Shown here one piece after another: positions 20,537 through 32,719 of a DNA stretch of 64,000 nt. Made by a program: the position numbers and the translations under genes. Source of the DNA: Owenia fusiformis (lineage: Eukaryota > Annelida > Polychaeta > Sabellida > Oweniidae); assembly GCA_903813345.2 (NCBI GenBank), contig CAIIXF020000005.1:5921375-5985374 (forward strand), given 5' to 3'. Within the stretch, counting starts at the first letter, position 1. Every line of letters starts with the position of its first letter. Below the pieces are notes generated by a model. It worked only from the letters and a program-made list of their open reading frames with translations. It ran no database searches and was not told where the DNA came from.

Positions 20537-22397
20537 GCATGCCATTAAGACTCCTTATACCAAACTCAAATGCTACACTTAAGATTTTTACTTAGGTATT
20601 AAGATCTAATCTAACCTATAAAAGCATCATGTAGTTAGAGGATTATGTGATTAGCAGGTGGTAATTCAGGGTAGCAGAATGGTGAGCTCTTTTATTGCCT
20701 TGACTGATGGAACAGAAGATTAATAGTCTCAAATGAATCATTCAGCTTCATTAGGCCAAACAAAAATATATGTCTGTTTCCTGCTCCATGTATTTTCAGA
20801 TTAGGGTAGGTAGGTAGGAGGATTATTTTATTTTTCATTAAAATTTTACTCATTTTTTTTTAGGGTAGGTCAGTCAGAAAAATATTTTATCTTATGTTTT
20901 TTGTCATCTCTTCATTTTGTCATTTGCTCTTAACTGCCATGAGACCTTAATTCATCATGCAATCTATAATCATTTGATCCGTACTTACTTAAAACCTTCA
21001 GATATTGAACTAAATAAACAACTTGGTCAGGGTTCGAACTTAACTTTCTCACCTGGTATTGAAAATTGTTACGTAAGATTTTTTCTAGGTAACTAAATAC
21101 CAAAGTAAGGTAGTTGTTATTATCGCTTGAAATTGTTATTATCGCGATAAGACAAAGTTTTCCTTTACAATAGGCCTATATAATAATAAACAAGTCTATT
21201 GATCTGTTGATCTATTATCAATTTTATTCCACCATAACATTCGAAACTTCTGGATAAAGGCCTTCATGGAAATCAAATATCAGTATATTTAGCACTGGAT
21301 CAGCAGAGGTTACAAAGTTGTCATCATATTAACATATGCCTCAAAAATATAATTTTTCTGACTCAAAAATAAACAGAATCAGCTTTAGAAGACCTTAGAA
21401 GAATATTTCTAATTCAAACAATTCAGAGAAAACTTGTCTCTGTGAGAACATAACATTTTCATCTGGTACATTGGAATTCCCTCTCCCAGAGTATCATTGA
21501 TGCCACGTCAGTTTCCCACTTCAAAACCCTCCTGGACAAGGCATGGTACTCAGATCTTTACAAATAGCCACTAGTGAGCAATAATCAGTCCCCTTCCCTA
21601 AATTCAGTTTTAATTTTAATAGATCAGATGGGAGAACATTAAAGGGTATAAAGCCTCCACCCCTCCTAAACTTGATAATGATGATGATAAGTCATGTGAT
21701 CAGATCAAACTATAATAGACCAATCATGTGGTCTAAACATTCAAATTCAAATTTCCCACTATAAACATTCCTAGGTGAAAGGTCAGGCTGATTTATGCAA
21801 ATAGCTGTTGTGTTTTCGGGTTTCCCTCCCCAAGATTTTATTTTTCTTATTTCAAATCTGCATGGTAAAATGGGAATTGCAAATTTTATTGAAGGGGGTG
21901 AAACCCGAAACCAAGTTAGTACTTAGTGTTATAGATGTCTCCCTAGCAATTGCTAGACCCCTCTGGGAGTTGATTGCGGGCCTCTATTTTGAAGAGCAAA
22001 AATGGCGAACTTTTCAAGAAAATAAACAATATTTCCTGTGTTTCAAGTGTTTTGGGGCCCCTAACGATAATATTACTGCAAATGTTCAAGGGTATGAGCA
22101 ATATGGACACCTGGGCCTGATGTGAGTAAAACATTTCAGAAGGAAATGTATTGTTTCAATCGAGTAGGGCCAGAGATAGAATATTTTATTTTTCAGTGTA
22201 CTAAAAAATGTCTTAGGGTCGGGGGTTCAAACTAGGGTCGGTCGGGGTTCCGGAAACGGACATATATTTTTGTTTGGCCTTAGACAAAGAATATTAATCA
22301 AATATTTCAAATTTGTAGAAGACAAAACCTGTTCACATTCCAATGATTTAGCCATACTTGCTTAAACCAGTTTGAAAATGTCATACCTCGTAGCTTG
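20537..22397. other. Gene-free stretch with an inverted pair of MITE ends
   Basis: No gene seen. GGCCAAACAAAAATATATGT at about 20754 is inverted at about 22245-22264 (ending GTTTGGCCTTA). These are either the two ends of one 1.5-kb element or two related MITE copies. The 105-codon frame at 21808-22125 has no recognisable domain. Confidence 0.45.
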
Positions 22398-23151
22398 TAC
22401 AGGGTGTTCAAAAAAAAATACAACCCGAGGAAATCGCTATATCTTGGAAAATACTCATCCAATTATGTTCATATTTTCAGGAAAAGAAAGAAGAGACTGT
22501 TTTTGTATAGCTCCTGTTGTCAGTAAGTTGTAAAACATGATGCCTTGGACACCTGCTCAAATGACAGTTGTTCTGGGAAAATATGAAAACGCAGTCAGAG
22601 GTGACTGCCACAGCAATAAAACCAAATAACTTTCTAACCATGGTGTTTTGGCACTTCAGATTTGGCACAAATTATCCTCATTCAATGTGCGGTGAATTTG
22701 TGGAGTTTCATCAAAATCACTCCAGGTACTTTACAGTCATGGTCAAAATGCCTTCTTAAGTCTCCCTGAGCCAGGGCGTTTGACTGCGATTTGAAAGCAT
22801 TTCAACCATGACTGTAAAGTCCCTGAAGTGATTTTGATTTCACTCTACAGATTTACCATACAGTGAATGAAGATGATTTGTGCCAAATTTGAAGAGCCAA
22901 AACACTATGGTTAGAAAGTTATTTAATTTTTTTGAGGTTGCAGTCACCCCTGACTGCGATTTTCGTATTTTCCTAGTACAACTGTCTTTTGAGCAGGTGT
23001 CCAAGGCATCATGTTTTACAACTAACCATTTACAGGAGCTATACATACACAGTCTCTTCTTTATTTCAGCTGAAAATATGAACATAAACGAACCAGTATG
23101 TTTCAAGATATAGCGATTTCTTTGGGTTGCGTTTTTTTTAACACCCTTGTA
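22398..23151. mobile_element. Foldback Tc1/mariner-type element (754 bp)
   Basis: Starts TACAGGGTGTTCAAAAA and ends AACACCCTTGTA. The arms of about 350 bp (22398-22756 and 22806-23151) are imperfect inverted repeats around a short centre, TA at each edge. Open frames on both strands are mirror images of each other and are not genes. Confidence 0.75.
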
Positions 23152-23593
23152 CCTTGCAGGAATCAGGTGCAATATTTGTTTTATAAGATCATTGCTGAAC
23201 ATTCACAAAAACAGATTCTGTACCGTTGACCCACCAGGGGTCTCGTCAGGCTTTTAGACTGTGGTAAAGCTTAGACTGTGGTGTGGCACCACAGTCTATC
23301 TAGCTTCCACCACAACCTACTGGCAAATCATGATTGTTCTCACAGTCTAAAATTGACTACATATACAATAACAGCATGTAAAAAGGATAAAACATGACAT
23401 GAATATGATTTATTATATATATTTTTTATATATTATAATTCAAGGTATATGGTCAACTGAGCAGAAACATTATTTTACACGTGCATTATTGTTTCATAAT
23501 GAACTTAGCAGTGCTATTATTGGTAAAACAGTGTAGTCATCACAGTGCATTATGAGTTCATAAAGAACCGAACAATGTCATTTTATAAAGAAG
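23152..23593. other. Gene-free spacer
   Basis: No gene seen. A small stem built on AGACTGTGGT / ACCACAGTCT lies at about 23258-23300. Confidence 0.4.
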
Positions 23594-23601
23594 TGATATA
23601 G

Positions 23602-23789
23602 CAAGGAGGATTGGAAGCCAGGGTTCCAACTCGATATTCTTTAATCTCCACGCATGCGTCATTTGCTATTCGTGTCTGTATAATTTGTACGACTGCATGG
23701 AGAATGACCCGATACTCTCCAACAAAGCTATCGCTAGGTGATTGTTTTGCAGAATATCGGTGTTGCATTCTGGGAGCCAATCCTCCTTG
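23602..23789. mobile_element. MITE with 8-bp TSD
   Basis: A 188-bp element with imperfect inverted ends CAAGGAGGATTGG / CCAATCCTCCTTG of about 40 bp. It is flanked by TGATATAG at 23594-23601 and 23790-23797. An 8-bp duplication fits hAT, though the ends lack the usual CAG. Confidence 0.75.
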
Positions 23790-23797
23790 TGATATAG

Positions 23798-25004
23798 TAT
23801 ATCTGAATGCAATGAACCCTGCATCATTTTTTCTTGGATTTAAAAGCATTTGTGCATGTACTAGCCCATCCTGATAATGCACTCAGGCTCTGCCCTAGTG
23901 CTTTTAAATTTCCAAAAGAGCAAACAGGATTATTTATTCCTTAATATATGATACAAGAGTCTGACCTTCAGGGTAGACAGAAAATGTCTCTCAAAAAAGG
24001 ATTTCATTTTGGTTTAAGATACTAGCTAAAATTAGAGACACTTTTAATATATCTGCAACTAGGGTTATCTTGACCCTGGTTGATGAATCACATTGTTTCC
24101 TAATCTTTTAGAGCCTTTTATGAAGGAACAACTTAAGGAACAATTAATTAACTCAGGATTCAAGAGAACAACAATTTAATCCAAATATTTACTTTAGAGA
24201 ACCTTGGGTAAGTGAAAATGAAAAAAAAGTACATCCATGCAGTCACATCAGGGTATATGAAAGGATAATTTTGGGAAAATTCTGCAAGGCCTGACTGATG
24301 AAAAAGATTAGCATAATCTTTTTAGTGAAACATATGGAACCAAAGATAACTTAATTTTCTATCTATTAGAAACTGGGGAATCAAGTATGACACAACTGTA
24401 ACTGTCCTTACAAAAATATCTTTCCCTTTTAGCTTCAAACTGAAAGAAAAAGATTATCAAAATCATTTCAGTGAAACATATTGAACCATAGATAAGTTAA
24501 TTTTCTATCCTATTAAAACCAGTGATTAAAACTATCGAATCAAGTGTGACAACTGTCCTTACAGAGAAATCTTTCCATTTTGGCGCCAAACTAAAATAAA
24601 ATTAATTATCCACAAAGTTAAATTTAAGAATCTCATGATCCTTGAGAGCTACTGATTTGAGATCAAAAGAACGAAGCATATTCTCCATTAGAAAAAATAG
24701 CTCATACTTGATAAACGTGATGGATAATGTTTTTCACAAAAACGAAAGATTGGCTTGAGTAGGAGCTTAATTCAATTTGGATAATGGGTTTCTCTTTTCT
24801 TGCCTTTCTGTACATTGAGTTTTATTGCATGCAAACTCACATTTGTCAGGATAATTCAGCTAGTTACTAATAGATTATTGATTAGATAGAGTTCTAAAGC
24901 TGCACTATATATGCATGGGGAGTAAGTCTCCCCTCCATCTTATATTATCTATATTGAAAGGGGCGGGGGACTTACTCCGGATACTCCCCATATACATGTA
25001 TATA
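23798..25004. other. Gene-free stretch
   Basis: No gene seen. A small inverted repeat (GGGGAGTAAGTCTCCCC and GGGGGACTTACTCC) lies at about 24914-24985, directly beside the promoter-like MITE copy 2. Confidence 0.45.
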
Positions 25005-25382
25005 TACCCTTTGCATTCGTTTGACTTCACTTCTTAAAAGAGAGCTTCATCTTCACTCTTTCAAACTAAAATAAACCTGTTAACTCACCATGCCAATCAG
25101 TGTTCGTCGGCCAAATTTGACCGACGTTCTATATATGGTCATTCCTTCTGACGTCATCATTGAGCCCGGAATTGACCAATGACATGCGCATATTTATATA
25201 GAACACATTTGGCGTATGTTTCTTCAAGCTCGCTGAGTGGTGGAAGAAAGGTCAGCGCGTAGGTCTAAAGTGATTTATTACCCAAACTGTCACCGGTACC
25301 CATCGTGGGGGCGGGGCTACTAAACTGTAATATGGTCTCTACTAGGCAGAGTGTAGTTTAACTAGACTCTGCACGCAGGGTA
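25005..25382 (-). mobile_element. Promoter-like MITE with 9-bp TSD, copy 2 (inverted)
   Basis: A 378-bp copy of the element at 2247-2617, on the minus strand. It is flanked by a perfect 9-bp duplication ATGTATATA (24996-25004 and 25383-25391), independent of the copy-1 duplication. The GC box, CCAAT boxes, CRE (here TGACGTCA, perfect), TATA region and GGTGAGT splice donor are all kept. Fragments sharing CTTAAAAGAGAGCTTCATC occur at about 26811. Confidence 0.82.
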
Positions 25383-25391
25383 ATGTATATA

Positions 25392-26215
25392 TTAAGTCAT
25401 GAAATATTATTCTTGATCTACATGAATTTGAAAAAAGAAGAACAAGTGAGAAATATCAGAAAACAAGGCATCAACACAAGAGAATGTCACAACCTGTAAG
25501 TTGTTAGATATTGTTACAAAAGAGTAACAGATTGTTACAAAAAGAAAATACTGTACCATACTCTTACCAATTAATGTACAATGGCCTGTGAAACCCTGAG
25601 AAGCAATGAGAATTCATTCTAAAACAACAAAACTCAATTATCTTTTGTGTGCTCTAATGAAGAAGCCTTTCAGATTCATTCAGTTAATAAAAATGATTAA
25701 TTACTATTCTGAACATAACAACCAATTTACTCAGCTCATTGACGTATCAATCCACAGGCTCTCTTAAACAATCGGGTAATTACGAAACACGGATGTCAAA
25801 ATGACAACCGAAGCAAACAAATTTTAGCTTAAATGGCACAAAATTCAATTGTAAGTACAATATTGCTAGGATATAGACTGAGCAGGCCTATATTGTGTCT
25901 CATTATACAAAAGTTAATCAATCTAACACAATTTCGGGCCCAGTAAATGACCTTACCCTCTCCTTATAACTAAGAATAGATAATAGACAGTAGAAATAAT
26001 CACATTTAAATGTCCCTCGGGAGGTCCTGAGTGAGTTAATGTGATTAATCATGCCCATGACACATTCTTACCGTTCCAATTGCAAAGTGGTTGTCATGTA
26101 ATGATGTCAAGCTGTAACTGGTTCTAATATTGCATTTCAATATCATGCTGATTAGCACTACCAAAACAAGTTACATCAACTACATGTATATCTCACTTTA
26201 TTTTACATTTTCAAA
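25392..26215. other. Gene-free stretch
   Basis: I see no gene or repeat boundary in this AT-rich DNA. Confidence 0.4.
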
Positions 26216-26792
26216 TACAGGGTCAGCCAAAAAAGCTAACCCAAACAAATGTTAATAACTCAGTCATCAAGCAATGGTTTAAGGCCATATTTTGCACGAT
26301 TGAACCTTATTTAATGTTCTTCCATTCTACTAAGTTTCATTTGTCTTAATTCCCAATGGTCCTGATTTTATGGCCATTTTACAAAACATGCTTCAAATGC
26401 CAAAACTGCTGAAATCGCCCAATATGAACCCCCAGAATTTTATCTATTGGGCTATTTCAAAGATCATGTCTATGTTAACAACCCTAGACCTAGAAGCATC
26501 AGAGAGTTGAAATAAGTGATTAACTAGATAAGGAAAACTAGAGGCATAACAAAGATATCTGTGAGCAAGTAGTCATACTTCACCAGACTCCTACCAGAGA
26601 CGAGGCCAGGATTTTGAGCATGTTTTGTAAATTGGCCATAAAACCGTGACTTATAGGAGCAGACCTATGAAACTTGGTAGAATGAAAGAACATTGAACAA
26701 GGCTCAGCTGTACCAAATATGATATTAAATCCATGTTGGATGATTGAGTAATTGACATTTATTTTGGTTACCTTTTTTTGGCTCACCCTGTA
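26216..26792. mobile_element. Tc1/mariner-type element with transposase remnant
   Basis: Starts TACAGGGTCAGCCAAAAAAG and ends TTTTTTTGGCTCACCCTGTA, with imperfect inverted arms of about 190 bp and TA at both edges. The centre (about 26425-26540, plus strand) keeps a broken C-terminal piece of an IS630/Tc1/mariner transposase: GYFKDHVYVNNPRPRSIREL followed by a stop, matching the W/L-GY-KD-VY...P-I-EL pattern of the family. A frameshift precedes it. Confidence 0.7.
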
Positions 26793-28700
26793 GTTAGATT
26801 TTTGCCTCCTTAAAAGAGAGCTTCATCTGCTCTCCATTGTCTAATGCTCTAGAATAGCTTTGCTGCAGTAGCAACTTGCTATCCAGGGTTGCTACAAATA
26901 CATCATTCAGCAGCAGTAAGAATGTTATATATTGGTGAGAGAATCAACCCTTCCAGTTGAATTCTTGAAATGACAGTGACCGAATGCTTTAAAATGGCCC
27001 ATCAAATCTATAAAACCTTCTTGGCACTAATTTAGTCCATTAGAGAAAAATACAATTCATCAGGCTTCATCTTGATTGCTGATCCTAAGGTTGGCCCAGA
27101 AAAATTTTAGGCCAAAAAAGGCCTTAAGGCCCAAAAAAGTGGGCCTTTTGGTCATTATTGGGCCTATTTTTTTAATTTTAGGCCAAATTTTGAAGAAAAT
27201 GGGCCTCAAATTTTCAAAATTTGGGCCCACTTTTCAGTTTTAGGGGCCCAAAATTTTTTTCCTCGCAAGCGCTGAGGGTTTTTCTCTGACCTAAAATTTG
27301 GGCCCCCCCCCTTGTTGGTTCCTGGATCCGCCACTGATACTGTAACTTGGGTTAATTTGTAACAAGCTTATTTGGTTATCAGATTTTTTACTGGAATTAA
27401 TTTATGTCTCCCAAGATTTATCTTAAAAAAATTTAAGATGTGAAGTGGCAAATTATTCAAATTACCAATTTGCCAAATTAAAGTAGTTGACAGTATTTCA
27501 CCTTATATCATGATCTGCGTGAGTCTTCATGGTAAAGTGGCTATTTAAAGCTCATTAGATTGGCAACATGCTTTGTACATGCACTCAACTGAACAGGCTC
27601 ACTGCATACTGATGGAGAAAAAGGAACAAAAATCTTAGAAACAAGTCACTCATATCTAGTCAACTGAATACTATAATACAATCTTTTGTGGAAATAATAC
27701 AATAAAAATGATATGATTATTTTACATTTTGATGTAACAAAATCTCAATAAACTAATTTCCCAAACCTTTTATGGAAATAATGAACTTTCACCAATGTTG
27801 GCAGAGGAAAAATTACTCTGTATCAGCAAGTGTTACCCAAGGGACAATATGATTCATGCAATGTTGTTCAGTTATAACCACACTCATATATAAATCTGTA
27901 GACCCTTTTCACCCTTTACCCACTGTAGTTTGATTTTGCTTCCTTAAAACAAACGTTCATCTTTGATTATCATATAACCCTTTGATCTAGCCTTACCCAA
28001 TCATGATTGGTCAATCAAGTTCCAGCTTCCGATTCACACCGGAATTGTCGTCTAATATTATTGTATAATTTTGTCTTCCTTCATAAGTAACCCATGACAG
28101 TTACCCTTTGGGCCATTCAGATGTTATTGGCATTAAAACTGTAATCGATTTTTTATCTTATCAGTCAGGGGATTCTAAATGCCTCTGGATGTCAGGGAAT
28201 TGAAAACCTTCAATCAGGATCAATTACAATACAATTAATATTTTGTTTAAATGTATCAAACGGGTACTGAAGGATCAGAAAAAATCTTGATCATTTAGAC
28301 CAAATGAAAACAATGTTTAATTTCATAATCATTATCATTTTTTTACCTGTGCTCTTAGCCTTTTCCAGTTTTAATACATATAAATGAAGAAAATCCTATC
28401 CATGCTTTAAAATAAATAATTCCTCAAATATATTTTAGGGGAGGGAGAGGTTAATCTGAAATGCAATTAATTTGATTTTGTGACAACTACCTTTAAATAT
28501 TGACTTGGTCCCCCCCCACCCCCTGAAGGATAATATTTCAGCAAACAAATATTTTAGCTTTAGTCTCCGAGTCTGACTTTTGAAATGATTATATGTTACT
28601 TTAACCTCCACAATTCTAAAAAAAATTAGCCCTATCCATCATCCCAAATCCATTTTTAAGTTTCAAGATACAGCATTATTCAGTCTTTGATATGTATATT
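26793..28700. other. Gene-free stretch with MITE fragments
   Basis: No gene seen. 26811-26829 repeats part of the promoter-like MITE. 27068-27340 is a G/C-run, GGGCC-rich element fragment ending GGTTCCTGGATCCGCCACTG, the minus-strand form of the widespread hAT-like end CAGTGGCGGATCC. The CCAAT-rich patch at about 27995-28015 may be another promoter-like fragment. Confidence 0.45.
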
Positions 28701-29492
28701 CACAGGCAGGTATCGAAAGATTTGTCCGCTGTGACGGAGCATGCTATTTTTCATAAAAACACTAAGAAGGCTTCACGATTTATTTTTTAACTCATATGTT
28801 TCGTTATATCAACGATAATTACTTACTCTATGCAATGGATATATCATTTGCGTGTAACCTTCACTTCTGTTTGAAGTCCAGTAACGCTAGGAGTAAAATC
28901 TATTGAAAACGGCGCCAGAGTATCAAACTCTAAAATGAACCATTTCTTTTTTAACCTTTTAATGGCATGATATAGTGACACGATAATATTAACATATGTT
29001 TTCAGCATAACTCTGAATGTATTAATGATATATTAATGCATTGGGTCTTTTTAATTTTTTTTATAAAAAATAATATTAATATTTTTTGTCTGCTGTGACG
29101 GAGCATTTTCACAGTTCATATTTGCAACTGCTTCGTCACAGCGGACAAAAAAATTAAACATTATTTTTCATAAAAGAATTAAAAAGAGCAAATACATCAA
29201 CATCTCATTTATACCTTCATAGTTATGCTGAAACCATGTGTAAATATTATCGTGTCACTATATCGTGCCATACTCCGGCGCCATTTTCAATAGCTTTTGT
29301 TCCCAGCGTAATTGGACTTCAAACAGAAGTGAAAGTTACCCGCAAATGATATATACATTGCATTAAGTAAGTAATTTTGTATGGTATAACGAAAGATATG
29401 AGTTAAAAAATAAATCGTGAAGTATTCTTAGTGTTTTTATGAAAAATAGCATGCTCCGTCATAGCGGACAAATATTTCGATACCAGCCTGTG
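28701..29492. mobile_element. Long foldback element (792 bp) with 5-bp TSD
   Basis: Starts CACAGGCAGGTATCGAAA and ends TTTCGATACCAGCCTGTG, flanked by ATATT on both sides (28696-28700 and 29493-29497). The two halves of about 390 bp are inverted copies at high identity; each half contains TTTGTCCGCTGTGACGGAGC near its outer end, and the motif is repeated near the centre. No coding capacity. Confidence 0.85.
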
Positions 29493-29996
29493 ATATTACA
29501 AAATGTACAAAAAAACACCAAATTGCTCCAACTTCAAATATAGAGAATATTACAGAGAGGTTACATCAATAAACCCTTGGCTGCAAGGTAGTGTACTACT
29601 ATCTAACTATGACTGATCATTTTACAGTTTAATATTCAACCAAAGACAACTAAAAAAGCTGTGCTAATTATATCCTATCTTATTTTACAAAAACAATCTT
29701 TGATGGATGGTATCAATGGATTCCGAGGTGAGTTCGGAAGTTTATCAGTGATGTGGAGTATATGGAGAACTTTGTTTTGAAATAAAATAGGTTTACATGA
29801 AAATATTGATAATTCACTTTCTATCTTCATATTGGTTACTATAAATATCAGATATACTTTAAAAGGCTTTGACATATTATTTGTTCCATTATTTGTGACT
29901 AAATCCGAAATAGGAATTCTATTTTAACTTATCAATACATTAATCACATTTTAAAGGGACTTTAATCAAAGGGATGGAGGTTAATTGTTTAAAAAA

Positions 29997-30402
29997 TTGT
30001 CAAAGGACGATTCTCGGTTTGGAGAATGAAGTTCATCAATCTAAATGAGCATTATCCCTGCTTCGGACAAATTTGATTTTTTTTACATAATATAGATTCG
30101 AATGTCTTCTTTTGAATAGTCATAATTTAATTTGGGTAATATTTCTAGATTTTTCGCAAAAAAATATTAGCGCAGTACACTGATGAACTTCTTTCCCCAA
30201 ATCGAGACGTTGTATTTTATTGAATCGGTCTAATTGAGCGTTATCCCTGCTTCTGACCAATTTGTTATTTTTACATCTTGTAGATTTAAATGTCCTCTTT
30301 TGAATATTCATAGTTTAATTTGGGTAATATTTTTATATTTTTCATGAAAAAAATTATTAGCCCAGGAGACTGTTCTCCAAACCGAGAATCGTCCTTTTAC
30401 AA
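29997..30402. mobile_element. TIR element with internal tandem duplication
   Basis: 30-bp inverted ends (29997-30026 and 30373-30402, AAAGGACGATTCTCGGTTTG and its complement) enclose two tandem copies of a unit of about 190 bp (GAGC[A/G]TTATCCCTGCTTC at 30047 and 30236). Confidence 0.7.
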
Positions 30403-30463
30403 TATTTTTCTACTCTTTTTAGCTTAATTTGTTTTTCTACTCATGATTAAAGATTTACATATC

Positions 30464-30651
30464 AGTGATCTCCCCAGCATTAAAGCAAGTTGGCGCAGCA
30501 CCCATTTGAGATTTTAAAGATAGGCTTGCACCCACCTGAAAATTCATTTGCACCGGCTTGAAAATGAGAAAAATCATGAAAAATAGGCATATTTTGTGAA
30601 AATTAGGACTTTGCACCCAGTTGAGAAAAAATCCTGTGGAGAACATTGCAT
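30464..30651. mobile_element. CAGTGWTCTYCC MITE, copy 2
   Basis: Starts CAGTGATCTCCCCAGC and ends GGAGAACATTG; inverted relative to 20333-20536. Flanked by CATAT on each side, a likely 5-bp duplication. Confidence 0.65.
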
Positions 30652-31061
30652 ATATTATCCACATATCTGTCTAAGTAGCATCATCAAGTACTAATCATGA
30701 GGGTATTATAAATGCTAGTCTTCTTATTCAAAAACTAATTTTCCTATGTAAAATCTTAGATACAGGGTGTTTCATATGTATGCCCTGCAACCCCCACATA
30801 AACTCATAATTGTGGTATTGCCATCCCATCATAATTTTTTGTTCTTTGTGGTAAGTTACATAAGATTACAAAGTTTCAAGATTCAGGAGTCCCTGAAAAA
30901 AGATACAATGTTTCAAAAAGTATGCAGGTACAGGGTCATCTGAAACGTTGCAATCTTACAATGTATGTAACTTTCCATAAGGAACAAAATGGTATATAAC
31001 ATGATACACTTGCAGATCTAGGGGGGGGGGCCAGGGGCCCAGCTCCGCTCCCCCCTTTGGC
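30652..31061. other. Gene-free stretch with mariner-type ends
   Basis: No gene seen. TACAGGGTGTTTCATATG (30763) and TACAGGGTCATCTGAAAC (30920) look like ends of degraded Tc1/mariner-type MITEs. A run of G and GGGCC follows at 31021. Confidence 0.4.
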
Positions 31062-31349
31062 ACGCCCGGTGATCGTGAAAATGGGACGGAGGGGGGGAGC
31101 AGGCAATTTCCGCTAGAAAATTCAACAAATCTGGTAAAATTATTTTTTCAAGACAGAGTTTACGATTGAATTGCAAATTGAATAAGCGCACGGTATGATA
31201 AAATATGTTAGGTATTCTAGGATTATTTTTCAACTGATACTCTTTTAAGATATAAGATCTATTAAAAAAGGCGCAACGCAACCAACATGCAAAAGTCAAA
31301 GTTTTTGCTATAAATCAAGCAACAATGGACTACACGACCTGTAATAAAT

Positions 31350-31769
31350 AGAGGATATCCTATGATTTATGAGTGATATGATTTTTATCCACGAATGGAT
31401 ATGATATCTGCACGAGCGAGCGTAGCGAGAGAGTGCAGATATCAGTATCCATGAGTGGATTAAAAGCATATCACGAGTAAATCATAGGATGTTCTTTTTA
31501 TTCCATAGTTAAAGTCATCATCAGAATCGTCGGAAATTAAGTGATTTAATTCGAATTTCCAAATCCGGCGATGTTGTCACTTAGCCTCGTTTTGAGTCTG
31601 AAGTAGCAAAAATCCATAAACCATCGCATACGACGTCGTATGTCATGGCTAAAAAACCGTATGTTATGGTTACGTGAAAATTTGTCAAAAATATCATATT
31701 TTACCACTGATTACAAAAATACCGTTTTTATTTTCACATGTTATCCCATGAATATCATGCTAACTATGG
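31350..31769. mobile_element. 420-bp insertion in the palindrome's left arm
   Basis: Bounded by AATAAAT at 31343-31349 and 31770-31776, present once in the matching part of the right arm. Internally it has two foldbacks: one about 31352-31495, with loop GAGCGAGCGTAGCGAGAG, and one about 31500-31769 with ends TTCCATAGTTA / TAACTATGGAA. Confidence 0.7.
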
Positions 31770-32208
31770 AATAAATACTTGTAAGTGATGTTTTCATAAC
31801 TAAATTAATGTCATTGCTGAATTCATAAAATAAGTTTCCATACGTAAAATAAAAAATAATCGAAAATAATTAAAATGGGACGGAGGGGGGAGGGGACGGA
31901 GGGGGGGAGTAATAATTCTATAAAGTGAAACAACTTCACACGAATTCTTGTATTTGAAAAATGAACTCATTAACTTAGTAAGAAACTGGATAATATACCC
32001 CTGGAGACTGAAAAATGGGGACATTTGGAGTAAAAGGACTTAAGTCGCGAAACATCTCTAATCATGTCTTATATACATATTGCTCCCCCCCTCCGTCCCC
32101 TCCCCCACCCTCCGTCCCAAATTCATTATCTTCGATTATTTTTTATTTCACATATGGAAACTTATTTTATAAATTCAGCAATGACATTAATTTAGTTGTG
32201 ATAACATC

Positions 32209-32413
32209 CAGGCCCGTAGCCAGGGGGGGTTCGCAGGGTTCGGGCGAACCCCCCCCTGGCCAAAAATTCTTTCAAAATCATGCAGTTTTTCACCATTTTG
32301 AGCACTTCTCAAGAGATATTGACCATATTTGGCCCTAAATTGTCAAATGTGAACCCCCCCTGGAAATTTTTGAAAACTGAACCCCCCCTTGGCAAATCCT
32401 GGCTACGGGCCTG
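32209..32413. mobile_element. CAGGCCCGTAGCC MITE, copy B
   Basis: A 205-bp copy with TSD ACATC (32204-32208 and 32414-32418). The left arm of the host palindrome carries the empty site with a single ACATC, which confirms the 5-bp duplication. Confidence 0.92.
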
Positions 32414-32719
32414 ACATCACTTACAAGTATTTATTACAGGTCGTCCAGACCATTGTTGCTTGATTTATAGCAAAAACGTTGATTTGTGCCTGTTGATGGC
32501 CTTGCGCCTTTTTTAATAGATCTCATACCTTAGATGCGTATCGTTTCAGAAAAAATCCCAGAAAACCTAACATATTCTACCATACCGTGCGCCTATCCAT
32601 TAAGCAATTCAATAGTAAACTTTTACTTGAAAAAATAAATCTTCCAGATTTGTTGAATTTCCTAGCAGAAATCGCCTGCTCCCCCCCCCCTCCGTCCCAT
32701 ATTCACGATCACTGGGCGT

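Larger units (their letters stand above)
31062..32719. mobile_element. Large palindromic element, each arm hit by another insertion
   Basis: Left arm 31062 to about 31905 and right arm about 32083 to 32719 are inverted copies, each with G- or C-runs of the form GGGACGGAGGGGGG, around a loop of about 175 bp. The left arm holds an extra 420-bp piece (31350-31769) flanked by AATAAAT. The right arm holds a CAGGCCCG MITE (32209-32413) flanked by ACATC. Each arm shows the uninterrupted sequence for the other's insertion. No coding capacity. Confidence 0.8.

Noticed and set aside
22477-23202. Frames on both strands of the 22.4-23.2 kb foldback
   Set aside because: They are mirror images produced by the inverted repeat, with no family match.
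23583-23882. Overlapping 99- and 87-codon frames on opposite strands
   Set aside because: Both span the 188-bp MITE with its inverted ends; an artefact of the palindrome.
2247-25382. One 23-kb composite transposon bounded by the two inverted promoter-like elements
   Set aside because: Each copy has its own, different 9-bp duplication, so they inserted independently.
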